Of a DNA stretch of 64,000 bases, positions 39,130 to 47,457 are shown one piece after another (the first letter of the stretch is position 1; every line of letters begins with the position of its first letter). The stretch is from contig CAZBLK010000005.1 of assembly GCA_964492715.1 (NCBI GenBank), positions 51,593 to 115,592 of the forward strand, written 5' to 3'. The position numbers and the translations under genes are program-made. The DNA is from CAZBLK01 sp964492715. Its GTDB lineage: Bacteria; Bacillota; Clostridia; Lachnospirales; WRBF01. The notes under the pieces were generated by a model. It saw only the letters and a list, made by a program, of their open reading frames with translations. It ran no database searches and was not told the DNA's origin.

Positions 39130-40518
39130 TTATCCCTTGCCTTTCATCATACAAAGCATACCGTAATCAACCATTTTTTTTACAATTATGCTACTTAAAA
39201 GCTTGCTTTTATTTGCATCTTCTTCTTTTTCATAAACTGCACAAAGCTCACGAAGCGTTGTGCTTTCCTCATCTATTGCAAATTCTAATGCGTCTGCAAA
39301 CTTTAAAGATTTGTTTATTTCAATGTTGCGTGGAACAAAAGCTTCACCATTTTTTGCTGTGTGGTGGTGGTTGAATGTTTCGGCACGTTTTAAGCAACAG
39401 CTTGATATTTCCGAAAGAATAGATGAATACCGCCCAGACGGTGCTATGCCTGAAAGGTAATTGTAAAACGTTGCACCGTTTGTTTCATTTTGAATATATT
39501 CTGTTAAGCGGCTGTCAAAAGTTGGCTGCTCGGCTTGTGACGACAATGCTTGAAAATCTTTTTCTTTTTTATTTTCCGCAGCAGAAACATGTTTTGAAGG
39601 TTCATCTGTTCGCCTTTCTTTTTTAGGCTCAATGTTTACGCCAAAAGCTGGCAGACCATCTGTCCGAGAAGAATCATTAAATTGCGGTTTAGGTGGTGTT
39701 TGTTTTTTGATTTGGCTTTGGCTTTGTGAAGCTTGAGCTTTTTGCGGCATTGTCTGCTTGTTTATTTCAAGCTCTGCCATAGCTTTTTTGTACGTTTCTT
39801 CGTTTAAAGGTTGAAGCATAACGCCGCCTGGAAGTGATTGCGGTAAGTTTGGCGGTTGCTGTAATTGCTGCTGTGGATTGTTTTGTTGTTTTGGTTGTTG
39901 TTGAAGCAGTTGCGGATTATTAATATTATTCTTTTGGTTGTTTTGGTTATTGTTTTGGTTATTCACTTGATTAGCCGCAAAGTCTGGGCGTTGCCAAACT
40001 ATGTGCTCGTTTGGTTTTAATGAAATTCCGCCAGCTCCGTTGGCTTGTTCATCTTTTAGGCTTTGTGGGCTTTGTACATTTCTAACCGCTTGTACAGGGT
40101 TAATTGGAACATTTTGAGGATAAAAGTTTTGTTGCTGTGGATTATTAATTGGTTGTGGCATAAATCCGCTTTGGTTTAGCGGCTGCTGTTGAAAATGTGG
40201 CTGCTGCTGTTGCATTTGTTGCTGCATTTGCATTTGTGGTTGTACTTGCTGCTGCATTTGCGGCTGTATTTGCTGCTGATGCACTTGTTGGTTATGTGCA
40301 GTTGCTGTACCTTTAGATAAATTTTCTAAATACTGGTCTACTGTTTTTCTTTCAAGCTGTTCAGCTTTGTTTTCTTTAATAATTGTGTTAAAAAACGGTT
40401 TAAGCTGAACGTTTGGGTTTTCTAAGCTTTCCTTATATGTGTTCATTGTGTTCATTGTGCTTGGTGTGTAACTGCTTCGCCTTTTGTTTCTAAAATAATT
40501 TCCAAAACCTATCGGCAT
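39130..40518 (-). CDS. Gln/Asn/Pro-rich protein with a C-terminal ferritin-like domain
   Basis: 462 residues. Residues about 70-240 are low complexity, with long Gln/Met/Pro runs (HQQQIQPQMQQQVQPQ, QQQPHFQQQ) and Asn/Gln runs. The last ~135 residues are helical and ferritin-like (LTEYIQNETNGATFYNYLSGIAPSGRYSSILSEIS ... LEFAIDEESTTLRELCAVYEKEEDANKSKL). AAGGGGTG before ATG 40518 fixes the start over ATG 40539. It may be a spore coat or surface protein; Gln-rich stretches favour self-assembly. Ferritin-type metal ligands are mostly absent in the part I compared, so iron storage is unlikely. No membrane segment or signal peptide. Confidence 0.65.
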   Translation of the reverse strand: MPIGFGNYFRNKRRSSYTPSTMNTMNTYKESLENPNVQLKPFFNTIIKENKAEQLERKTVDQYLENLSKGTATAHNQQVHQQQIQPQMQQQVQPQMQMQQQMQQQQPHFQQQPLNQSGFMPQPINNPQQQNFYPQNVPINPVQAVRNVQSPQSLKDEQANGAGGISLKPNEHIVWQRPDFAANQVNNQNNNQNNQKNNINNPQLLQQQPKQQNNPQQQLQQPPNLPQSLPGGVMLQPLNEETYKKAMAELEINKQTMPQKAQASQSQSQIKKQTPPKPQFNDSSRTDGLPAFGVNIEPKKERRTDEPSKHVSAAENKKEKDFQALSSQAEQPTFDSRLTEYIQNETNGATFYNYLSGIAPSGRYSSILSEISSCCLKRAETFNHHHTAKNGEAFVPRNIEINKSLKFADALEFAIDEESTTLRELCAVYEKEEDANKSKLLSSIIVKKMVDYGMLCMMKGKG

Positions 40519-40811
40519 ATTAGCACCCCTTGTTAACAATAATAATCATAATATTCATTTGGCTTATATTGCGTGACGTTTGCACATATGGTATTATTTT
40601 ACTGTTAGAAAAATTTACTATATAAACAATAAATGGCTAGTTAAGAGAAACCCCTTCTGCTAAAGCAATTCTAGAAAATAACTATAGAAGCGAAGCATTT
40701 TTTACGAATGCTTCAACGTGAAAACATGCTGAAGCTTATAGAGATTATTTACGAAATTGCCGTAATTAGCTGTTTAAGCAGTTTATATAAAACGAAAGGA
40801 ACGAAAACTAA

Positions 40812-43460
40812 ATGAATGATTTTCATTCAAAGACTGTGGAGGAAATTTGCTCAAAGCTTAATGTAGACACATCTGTGGGGCTAAAGGCTTCTGAGGTTGA
40901 ACAAAGAATTAAGCAGTACGGCGAAAACAAGCTGCGTGGCAAAAAGCCGAAAAGCATTTTTGTAATGTTTTTTGAACAGTTGAAAGACTTTTTAGTTATA
41001 ATTTTAATTGTCGCAGCGATTTTATCAATTGCACTTGGCGAACCTGTTGACGGCGGAATAATTCTTTTTATCGTTGTTTTAAACGGTGTTTTGGGTGTAA
41101 TGCAGGAAAACAAAGCAAACAATGCACTAAACGCCTTGAAGGATTTGTCGGGGCCTTCTGCCAAAGTTTTGCGTAATGGTGAAGTTGTAAAAGTAGCTTC
41201 GGGCGAAGTTACGCTTGGCGACATAATTGTGCTTGACGCAGGCGACTATGTTCCAGCCGACATTAGGCTAATTGAAAGCGTAAACTTAAAAATTGACGAG
41301 TCGGCTTTAACAGGAGAATCAGTTGCTGTTGAAAAAGCGCTGAAAGATTCGTTGAAGGCTGACGTGCCGCTTGCAGACCGTGTAAATTGTGCTTATATGG
41401 GAACGGTTGTAACATACGGCCGTGGGCGTGGCGTAGTTACAGCAATTGGCATGGACACGCAAATGGGTAAAATTGCTGCAATGCTTGACGATGCAGGTGA
41501 AGAACCTACGCACCTTCAAAAGAAGTTAAACACTTTGGGCAAACAGCTTGGTTTAATTTGTATTGCTGTAAGTGTTTTAATTTTTGGAATTGGGCTGCTT
41601 CGTGGCATGGAAATTTTTGAAGTGTTTATGACAAGTGTTTCGCTTGCAGTTGCGGCTATTCCAGAGGGGCTTACAGTTGTTGTCACTGTAATTCTTGCGC
41701 TTGGTATGCAGGAAATGGTAAAGACAAATGCGATTGTAAAAAAGCTTAGTGCCGTTGAAACACTTGGTAGCACAACAATTATTTGCAGTGATAAAACAGG
41801 AACACTTACACAGAACAAAATGACAGTTGTAAAGCTTTACGACACGGAAGACTTTTACAACGTTTCTGGAACAGGCTACAGTTTAACAGGCGACATAAAA
41901 AACGAGAAGGACAAGCCGCTTTCAGAAAATGTAACAAAAATGCTTACAGGTGCTGTGCTTTGTAACGACTCTAGCTTTAATGAAAAAAGCGGCCAAGCAA
42001 TTGGCGACTCTACAGAAGTTGCACTTGTTGTTGTTGGCGCAAAAGTTGGGCTTAAAAAAGAGGAGCTTGACAAAAAGTATAGCCGTGTAGGTGAAAAACC
42101 GTTTGACTCTGACCGTAAGCTTATGTCTACTGTAAACAGCGTTGACGGAAAGAAAATTATGTTTACAAAAGGTGCGCCCGACGAAGTTTTAAGGCGTTCG
42201 ACATATATTTTTAAAAACGGAAGCGTTCGTGAAATTAACGATAGCGACAGAGATGCTATAATGAACGCAAACAACCTTTTTGCGGAACAGGCGCTTCGTG
42301 TGCTTGGTGTTTCTTACATTGATGTAAAGGAAGGCACAGCAGAGCCTGACGAGCAAAACCTTACATTTTTGGGGCTTATTGCAATGATAGACCCACCTCG
42401 TGAGGAAGCAAAAGACGCAATTGCAGTTTGTAAGCGTGCCGGAATTGGTGTAAAAATGATTACGGGCGACCACAAAACAACTGCGGCAGCTATTGGTAAA
42501 GAGCTTGGAATTGTTACACAAACCGGTGCAATTGACGGCTTGACAATTGACACTCTTTCTGACGAGGAGCTTTGCAAAACTATTAAAACAACAAACATTT
42601 TTGCAAGAGTTTCACCAGAGCATAAAGTTAGGCTTATAAAAGCTGTTAAAGCAAACGGCGAAGTTGCGGCAATGACAGGCGACGGCGTAAACGACGCACC
42701 TTCCTTGAAAATTGCTGACATTGGCGTAGCAATGGGTATTACAGGCACTGACGTTTCAAAAGAAGCTGCCGACATGATTTTGACAGACGACAACTTTGCA
42801 AGCATTGTTAAAGCTGTTGAGCAAGGCAGAACTATTTACGGCAACATTAGAAAGGTTGTAGGCTACTTGCTTTCTTGCAACATTGGCGAAATTCTTGTTA
42901 TTTTTGTTTCAATGCTTGTGGGGCTTCCAATTCCGCTTATGCCTATTCACCTTTTGTCAATTAACCTTATTACAGACGCTTTCCCTGCTTTTGCGCTTGG
43001 CATGGAGGAAAAGGACGAGGGTATTATGGACGTTCCGCCAAGAGACCCTAAAGAGTCAATTATTAACCGTGGCATGACAGTTGCTGTTGCTTTCCAAAGC
43101 GTATTTCTTGCTGTTGGAACACTCTCTGCGTTTGTTTACGGCTACTACTTTTTTGACAGCTTGGAAGTTGCAAGAACGCTTTGCTTTGTAACACTTGTTC
43201 TTGGCGAATTGCTTCGTGCGTACTCTGCAAGGTCGGAAAGAAAGGCTCTTACCAGCATGAAGATTTTTGGAAATTCATTCCTTAACAAAAGCGTTTTAGC
43301 TTCACTTGTTTTTGTTGTGGCTGTTGTGTACGTTCCTTTCCTTTCAAACATTTTTTACACAACACCTCTCAATGTTTCGCAAGTTGTTTCTGCCCTTGGG
43401 TTTGCAATTTTGCCGCTTATTGGGGGCGAGGTTGCTAAAGTTGTAAGGGTTAGGAAGTAG
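40812..43460 (+). CDS. Cation-transporting P-type ATPase, Ca2+ (P2A) type
   Basis: 882 residues. DKTGTLT with phosphorylated D327, PEGL in M4 at about 284-287 (VAAIPEGLTVVVT), TGES in the actuator domain, KGAPDEVL in the nucleotide domain, and TGDGVNDAPSLK near 622 are all present. M6 has NLITDAFPAFALG, in line with SERCA-type Ca2+ pumps; in spore formers these pumps may supply Ca2+ for dipicolinate. ATG 40812 follows GAAAGGAACG. Ends with a 15-bp stem. The 293-bp region before it holds hairpins (GAAGCATT/AATGCTTC near 40692) and no gene. Confidence 0.92.
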   Translation: MNDFHSKTVEEICSKLNVDTSVGLKASEVEQRIKQYGENKLRGKKPKSIFVMFFEQLKDFLVIILIVAAILSIALGEPVDGGIILFIVVLNGVLGVMQENKANNALNALKDLSGPSAKVLRNGEVVKVASGEVTLGDIIVLDAGDYVPADIRLIESVNLKIDESALTGESVAVEKALKDSLKADVPLADRVNCAYMGTVVTYGRGRGVVTAIGMDTQMGKIAAMLDDAGEEPTHLQKKLNTLGKQLGLICIAVSVLIFGIGLLRGMEIFEVFMTSVSLAVAAIPEGLTVVVTVILALGMQEMVKTNAIVKKLSAVETLGSTTIICSDKTGTLTQNKMTVVKLYDTEDFYNVSGTGYSLTGDIKNEKDKPLSENVTKMLTGAVLCNDSSFNEKSGQAIGDSTEVALVVVGAKVGLKKEELDKKYSRVGEKPFDSDRKLMSTVNSVDGKKIMFTKGAPDEVLRRSTYIFKNGSVREINDSDRDAIMNANNLFAEQALRVLGVSYIDVKEGTAEPDEQNLTFLGLIAMIDPPREEAKDAIAVCKRAGIGVKMITGDHKTTAAAIGKELGIVTQTGAIDGLTIDTLSDEELCKTIKTTNIFARVSPEHKVRLIKAVKANGEVAAMTGDGVNDAPSLKIADIGVAMGITGTDVSKEAADMILTDDNFASIVKAVEQGRTIYGNIRKVVGYLLSCNIGEILVIFVSMLVGLPIPLMPIHLLSINLITDAFPAFALGMEEKDEGIMDVPPRDPKESIINRGMTVAVAFQSVFLAVGTLSAFVYGYYFFDSLEVARTLCFVTLVLGELLRAYSARSERKALTSMKIFGNSFLNKSVLASLVFVVAVVYVPFLSNIFYTTPLNVSQVVSALGFAILPLIGGEVAKVVRVRK

Positions 43461-43467
43461 AATTTTA

Positions 43468-43500
43468 TTTAATCTCCCTGCATTTTGCAGGGAGATTAAA
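43468..43500 (+). terminator. Terminator of the P-type ATPase gene
   Basis: TTTAATCTCCCTGCA (43468-43482) and TGCAGGGAGATTAAA (43486-43500), perfect 15-bp stem with 3-base loop. It touches the start of the next gene. Confidence 0.8.
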
Positions 43501-43516
43501 AGTGGGGTTCGATTAT

Positions 43517-44335
43517 ATGACAATTCTTTTTTGGAATTTAAATAATAATGATGTTGAAAATGTTTTAATTGAGATGATAAAGGAAAATAATTGTGACATA
43601 GTAATTTTAGCTGAATGTAAAATTGACTTAATTACATTGTGCAATAAAATAAATTTCGATATTTTTGATGACTATGTTTGTTATTATGAACATAAACCAA
43701 TCAATAAAAGTAACAGGCTTCGTATATTAAAAAGAAAAAGAATAAGATTTGAAGTTTTAGACGACTCGTCCGATTATTTTAGAATTGACAGTTTAGAGTA
43801 TGATGAAATTAAATTAATTATTGCTTCGGTTCATTTTGTAAGCAAGCTTAGAAACAACGAAGAAGAAGTAGAAGAAATTGCAAGAAATTTACATAGAAAG
43901 ATTAATGAAAAAGAAAAATTAATTGGTCACGATTTTAGCATTGCTGTAGGTGATTTTAATGCAAACCCTTTTGAAGAAGCTATTGTATCTGCCAGTTGCT
44001 TGCATGGTGTTCCCTTTAAGGAAGAAGTTAAAGAAGAAAGAATAGTAAATGGGGAACCATATAAAATGTTTTACAATCCTATGTGGAAGGTTTACGCAAG
44101 AAGCAAACCACCTTATGGAACATATCATTACAATACGAGCAAATTAGTTAATTTTTATTGGAATATTTTTGACCAAGTTATTATACGCCCAAGCTTGATT
44201 GATATGATGAATTATGATTGCTTAAATATAATTACTAAAGTTGGTGATTATGCTTTAGTAAATGAGGCGTGTAGACCAATTAAGGAAATAAGCGACCACT
44301 TGCCAATTATTTTTGAGATAAAGGAGGAGTATTAA
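43517..44335 (+). CDS. Endonuclease/exonuclease/phosphatase (EEP) family protein
   Basis: 272 residues from ATG 43517; GTG 43502 is an alternative. EEP motifs in order: FWNLNNND (Asn), ILAEC (Glu), ASVHFVS (His), GDFNANPFE (Asp-Asn) and SDHLPIIF at the end. All catalytic residues are kept, so an active Mg2+ phosphodiesterase or nuclease is likely. The gene is more AT-rich than its neighbours and is coupled by overlap (TAATG) to a small unknown gene, which suggests a two-gene acquired module. Substrate unknown. Confidence 0.75.
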   Translation: MTILFWNLNNNDVENVLIEMIKENNCDIVILAECKIDLITLCNKINFDIFDDYVCYYEHKPINKSNRLRILKRKRIRFEVLDDSSDYFRIDSLEYDEIKLIIASVHFVSKLRNNEEEVEEIARNLHRKINEKEKLIGHDFSIAVGDFNANPFEEAIVSASCLHGVPFKEEVKEERIVNGEPYKMFYNPMWKVYARSKPPYGTYHYNTSKLVNFYWNIFDQVIIRPSLIDMMNYDCLNIITKVGDYALVNEACRPIKEISDHLPIIFEIKEEY

Positions 44336-44748
44336 TGAGAGATTTATGGAATTTTGAGATTGAGCCTGTAAAAATTGAAACACCGATGGATATTGTTAAA
44401 GAACAGTGCGAGCTGTTGCACAATAAAACGGGAGGGTTAATTAAGTGCGGAATAGTTGATTTAAACCTCTTGGGGCGTTCAGATTTTTTTTCTTTTAAAG
44501 TATATTTGACATCTAAAAACACACCAAACTATAGCTTTGAGGTTTTTCGCTTGTCGCACAGCATTGAAATTTACCCTGTTAAAATTATGGTTGAAAATAA
44601 TGATTTGGCTTTAGAGCTGAAATGTGAAGATGCGTTGAATAAAATTATTTGCGTAACTGAGGAAGAATTTATATTTAATTTAAGATTAATTTTAAATAGT
44701 GATAAGGTGAAAACAGTTATTTTTTCTCTTTTAGCTATGAATAAATAA
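44335..44748 (+). CDS. Small protein coupled to the EEP nuclease
   Basis: 137 residues (MRDLWNFEIEPVKIETPMD ...), with a beta-rich middle (SFKVYLTSKNTPNYSFEVFRLSHSIEIYPVKIMVENN) and a helical C-terminus (EEEFIFNLRLILNSDKVKTVIFSLL). Not recognised. ATG overlaps the stop of the EEP gene by one base and GGAGGAG lies inside the end of that gene, so the two are co-translated. No membrane segment or metal motif. It could be an immunity-like or accessory protein of the nuclease; this is guesswork from arrangement. Confidence 0.6.
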   Translation: MRDLWNFEIEPVKIETPMDIVKEQCELLHNKTGGLIKCGIVDLNLLGRSDFFSFKVYLTSKNTPNYSFEVFRLSHSIEIYPVKIMVENNDLALELKCEDALNKIICVTEEEFIFNLRLILNSDKVKTVIFSLLAMNK

Positions 44749-44884
44749 ATATTGCACACATTTATATAGACTACAAGCGACATATTGTGGTAAAATATCT
44801 ATACAGGACATGAAGCTTTATTCATAAAGCAACCACAATACAAATTAAAAGCATTTTATTTTAAAATAATAGTGGGGTGTGAAA

Positions 44885-45973
44885 ATGTCAAACGAAACCA
44901 ACGAAGTTATTTATACGATTTTGTCAATTAACCCAGGCTCAACATCTACAAAGGTTGCTGTGTACAAAAATGAAAAGCGTGTCATTGAAAACGTTATTAG
45001 GCACAAAAAGGCTGACATTGAACAGTTTGACGGCATTTTGGAGCAAAAGGACTTTCGGACGCTTGCTGTTTTAGAAACACTCGAGCACAACGAAATTGCA
45101 CTTGACGAAATTAACGTTGTTGTTGGCAGGGGTGGTTTGCTTGGCCCTATGCAAAGCGGTACATACCCAATTAACAATCGTATGCTTGAAGATTTACAGC
45201 TTCCCCAGGCGGCAGTTCACGCTTCGTCACTTGGGGCAATTATTGCAAACGAAATTGGGCAAAAGTTTGACATTCCTGCTTTTATAGTTGACCCTGTTGT
45301 TGTTGATGAACTAGAGCGTTACGCTAGGCTTTCGGGTATGCCTGACATTGACAGGGTAAGTAAGTTTCATGCGCTAAATTCAAAATCGGTTGCTAGGCAC
45401 TGTGCAAAAGACATGGGCAAGGAATATGAAGACTGTCGTTTTATTGTGGCGCACATGGGAGGCGGAATAAGCGTTTCTGCACACCGCTACGGCAGAGTAA
45501 TTGATGTAAACGACGGAATTAGCGAAGGACCATTTTCGCCAGAACGCTGCGGAACTGTTCCTGTTTGGCAGCTTATTTCACTTTGTTACTCTGGCAAGTA
45601 CACACTTGATGAAATGCTTGCTTTTTCAACAAAAAGCGGTGGCATGTCGGCATATATCGGCACGAACGATTTGCGTGAGTGTGAGGAAATGATTATGGAC
45701 GGCAACGAAAAAGCCGAGCTTGTTTTTGAAACTATGGCTTACCAAATTTCAAAAGAAATTGGCGCAATGTTTGCTGTTCTTGAAGGTAGAGTTGACGCAA
45801 TTATTTTAACAGGTGGCTTGGCATATTCAAACCGTTTTGTAGCGGCAATTAAGCAAAGAGTTTCGGCTCTTGCACCAGTAAAAACGTATGCAGGCGAGGA
45901 AGAAATGCTTGCACTTACCGAAGGGGCTTTAAGAGTTTTACGGAGAGAAGAATCCCCAAAAACTTATAAATAA
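44885..45973 (+). CDS. buk: Butyrate kinase
   Basis: 362 residues of the ASKHA/acetokinase fold. LSINPGSTSTKVAVY is the N-terminal phosphate-binding motif; VGRGGLLGPMQSGTY, HMGGGISVSAH and ILTGGLAYS are Buk signatures. It converts butyryl phosphate and ADP to butyrate and ATP; branched or C5 acyl phosphates are accepted by some members. ATG 44885 follows GGGGTG. Ptb, its usual partner, is absent; two PduL-type phosphotransacylases follow instead. Confidence 0.93.
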   Translation: MSNETNEVIYTILSINPGSTSTKVAVYKNEKRVIENVIRHKKADIEQFDGILEQKDFRTLAVLETLEHNEIALDEINVVVGRGGLLGPMQSGTYPINNRMLEDLQLPQAAVHASSLGAIIANEIGQKFDIPAFIVDPVVVDELERYARLSGMPDIDRVSKFHALNSKSVARHCAKDMGKEYEDCRFIVAHMGGGISVSAHRYGRVIDVNDGISEGPFSPERCGTVPVWQLISLCYSGKYTLDEMLAFSTKSGGMSAYIGTNDLRECEEMIMDGNEKAELVFETMAYQISKEIGAMFAVLEGRVDAIILTGGLAYSNRFVAAIKQRVSALAPVKTYAGEEEMLALTEGALRVLRREESPKTYK

Positions 45974-46018
45974 ATTAATATGCCTTTAAAGAGTTTAAAA
46001 TATGCTTGAAAGCCCTTA

Positions 46019-46080
46019 AAAAATGGGGTCAAGGGGCAAGCCCCTTGCGGGTTGTTAGGGGCAGAAGCCCTAAGGTCTTT
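46019..46080 (-). repeat. Dispersed GC-rich double-hairpin repeat, family A copy 7
   Basis: AAATGGGGTCAAGGGGCAAG, CCCCTTGCGGGTTGTTAGGG, GCAGAAGCCCTAAGGTCTTT, between buk and the first pduL. Confidence 0.85.
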
Positions 46081-46145
46081 ATTATTTCATATTTTAATTC
46101 GACTCTTTATGTGCATTAACAACAAACAAATTAGGAGGAAAAACA

Positions 46146-46715
46146 ATGCAAGTTAACGTTGAAGTTTCAGCAAGACATTTACATTTGAGCAAGGAGCATT
46201 TAAACATTTTATTCGGTGAAGGCTATGAGCTTACTTACAAAAAAGAGCTTTCTCAACCAGGGCAGTACGCTTGCAACGAGCGTGTAGAAGTTGTTGGCCC
46301 AAAGGGCTCGTTTAGCATGAGCGTGCTTGCACCGCTTAGAGGTGCAACACAAGTAGAGCTTGCTGTTACAGATGCAAGGAAAATTGGCGTAGACGTAGTT
46401 GCCAGAGATTCTGGCGACATTAAAGGCTCGGCTGGTGCAGTTTTAAAAGGACCTGCTGGCGAAGTTACACTTACAGAAGGTGTTATCGTTGCAAAACGCC
46501 ACATTCACCTTTCTGACTTAGATGCAGAAAAGCTAAACGTAAAAGACGGCGACAAAGTAGACGTTTTGGTAGAGGGCGCAGACGACCGCTCTGTTGTTTT
46601 CAAAAACGTGCTTCTTCGTGTAAACCCAGATTTCCACGCTGACATGCACCTAGATACTGACGAAGGTAACGCTTGCGGCATTTATGGCGGCGGTGTAGGA
46701 ACTATACTTTTGTAA
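46146..46715 (+). CDS. PduL-type phosphate acyltransferase, copy 1
   Basis: 189 residues. VEVSARHLHLSKEHLNILFG with HLHL, the repeat motif KRHIHLSDLDAEKLNV and the end HADMHLDTDEGNACGIYGGG are PduL signatures; the His residues bind the two metal ions. It transfers acyl groups between CoA and phosphate (propionyl, acetyl). There is no N-terminal extension that would target it to a microcompartment. AGGAGGAAAAAC precedes ATG 46146. With Buk it could make ATP from acyl-CoA. A near copy follows. Confidence 0.9.
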   Translation: MQVNVEVSARHLHLSKEHLNILFGEGYELTYKKELSQPGQYACNERVEVVGPKGSFSMSVLAPLRGATQVELAVTDARKIGVDVVARDSGDIKGSAGAVLKGPAGEVTLTEGVIVAKRHIHLSDLDAEKLNVKDGDKVDVLVEGADDRSVVFKNVLLRVNPDFHADMHLDTDEGNACGIYGGGVGTILL

Positions 46716-46738
46716 GTAATACAAAAGGGGGAAGAACA

Positions 46739-47308
46739 ATGCAAGTAGAAGTTGAAGTTTCTGCAAGGCATTTGCATTTATGCAGGGAGCATGTGGACAT
46801 TTTATTCGGCGAAGGCTATGAGCTTACTCATAAAAAAGCACTTTCACAACATGGAGAATTTGTTTGCAATGAACGTGTCGAAGTTATCGGCAGCAAAGGC
46901 TCGTTTAACATAAGCGTGCTTGCGCCCACAAGAAGCGTAACCCAAGTTGAACTTGCTGTTACTGATGCCAGAAAAATTGGCGTAGATGTAGTAGCCAGAG
47001 ATTCGGGCGACGTTAAAGGCTCAGCAAGTGCAGTTTTAAAAGGGCCTGCTGGTGAACTTACACTTTCAGAAGGCGTAATTGTTGCAAAGCGTCATATTCA
47101 CTTGTCTACGGAAGACGCAGAAAAGATAAACCTTAAAAACGGCGACAAGGTTGACGTTTTGGTTGAAGGCGCAGATGACCGTTCACTCGTTTTTAAAAAT
47201 GTTCTTATTCGTGTAAGGGAAGACTTTCATGCAAACATGCACTTAGATACAGACGAAGCTAACGCTTGCGGCGTTTATGGCAGCGGCGTAGCAACTATTC
47301 TTATATAG
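46739..47308 (+). CDS. PduL-type phosphate acyltransferase, copy 2
   Basis: 189 residues, the same length as copy 1 and closely similar along its whole length (for example VEVSARHLHL and KRHIHLS are both kept), but with changes such as CREHVDILFG and APTRSVTQ. It is a tandem duplicate; both keep the metal His residues, so both are probably active with different acyl preference or expression. GGGGGAAGAAC precedes ATG 46739, 23 bp after the first copy. A strong terminator follows. Confidence 0.9.
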   Translation: MQVEVEVSARHLHLCREHVDILFGEGYELTHKKALSQHGEFVCNERVEVIGSKGSFNISVLAPTRSVTQVELAVTDARKIGVDVVARDSGDVKGSASAVLKGPAGELTLSEGVIVAKRHIHLSTEDAEKINLKNGDKVDVLVEGADDRSLVFKNVLIRVREDFHANMHLDTDEANACGVYGSGVATILI

Positions 47309-47322
47309 AACATTAAGCAAAT

Positions 47323-47362
47323 AAAAAAATCGTAGTCTTCTTTAGGGACTACGATTTTTTTT
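47323..47362. terminator. Bidirectional terminator between pduL and pgi
   Basis: AAAAAATCGTAGTC (47324-47337) and GACTACGATTTTTT (47347-47360), perfect 14-bp stem. Confidence 0.88.
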
Positions 47363-47403
47363 ATAAAAATATTCGGCTTTTTTGGAGAAAGGGGGGTGAG
47401 GGA

Positions 47404-47444
47404 GAGAACCTTTTTTCGCCGTTTGAAAAAAAGGTTCTCCCCCC
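47404..47444. repeat. Hairpin related to the one after glgD
   Basis: GAGAACCTTTTTT and AAAAAAGGTTCTCCCCCC. It shares AAAAAAAGGTT and TCTCCCCC with the hairpin at 7766-7815. Confidence 0.5.
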
Positions 47445-47457
47445 AGGATTTTAATAT

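Noticed and set aside
46146..47308. Bacterial microcompartment locus
   Set aside because: PduL is present but no shell-protein genes, signature dehydratase or targeting extension is seen.
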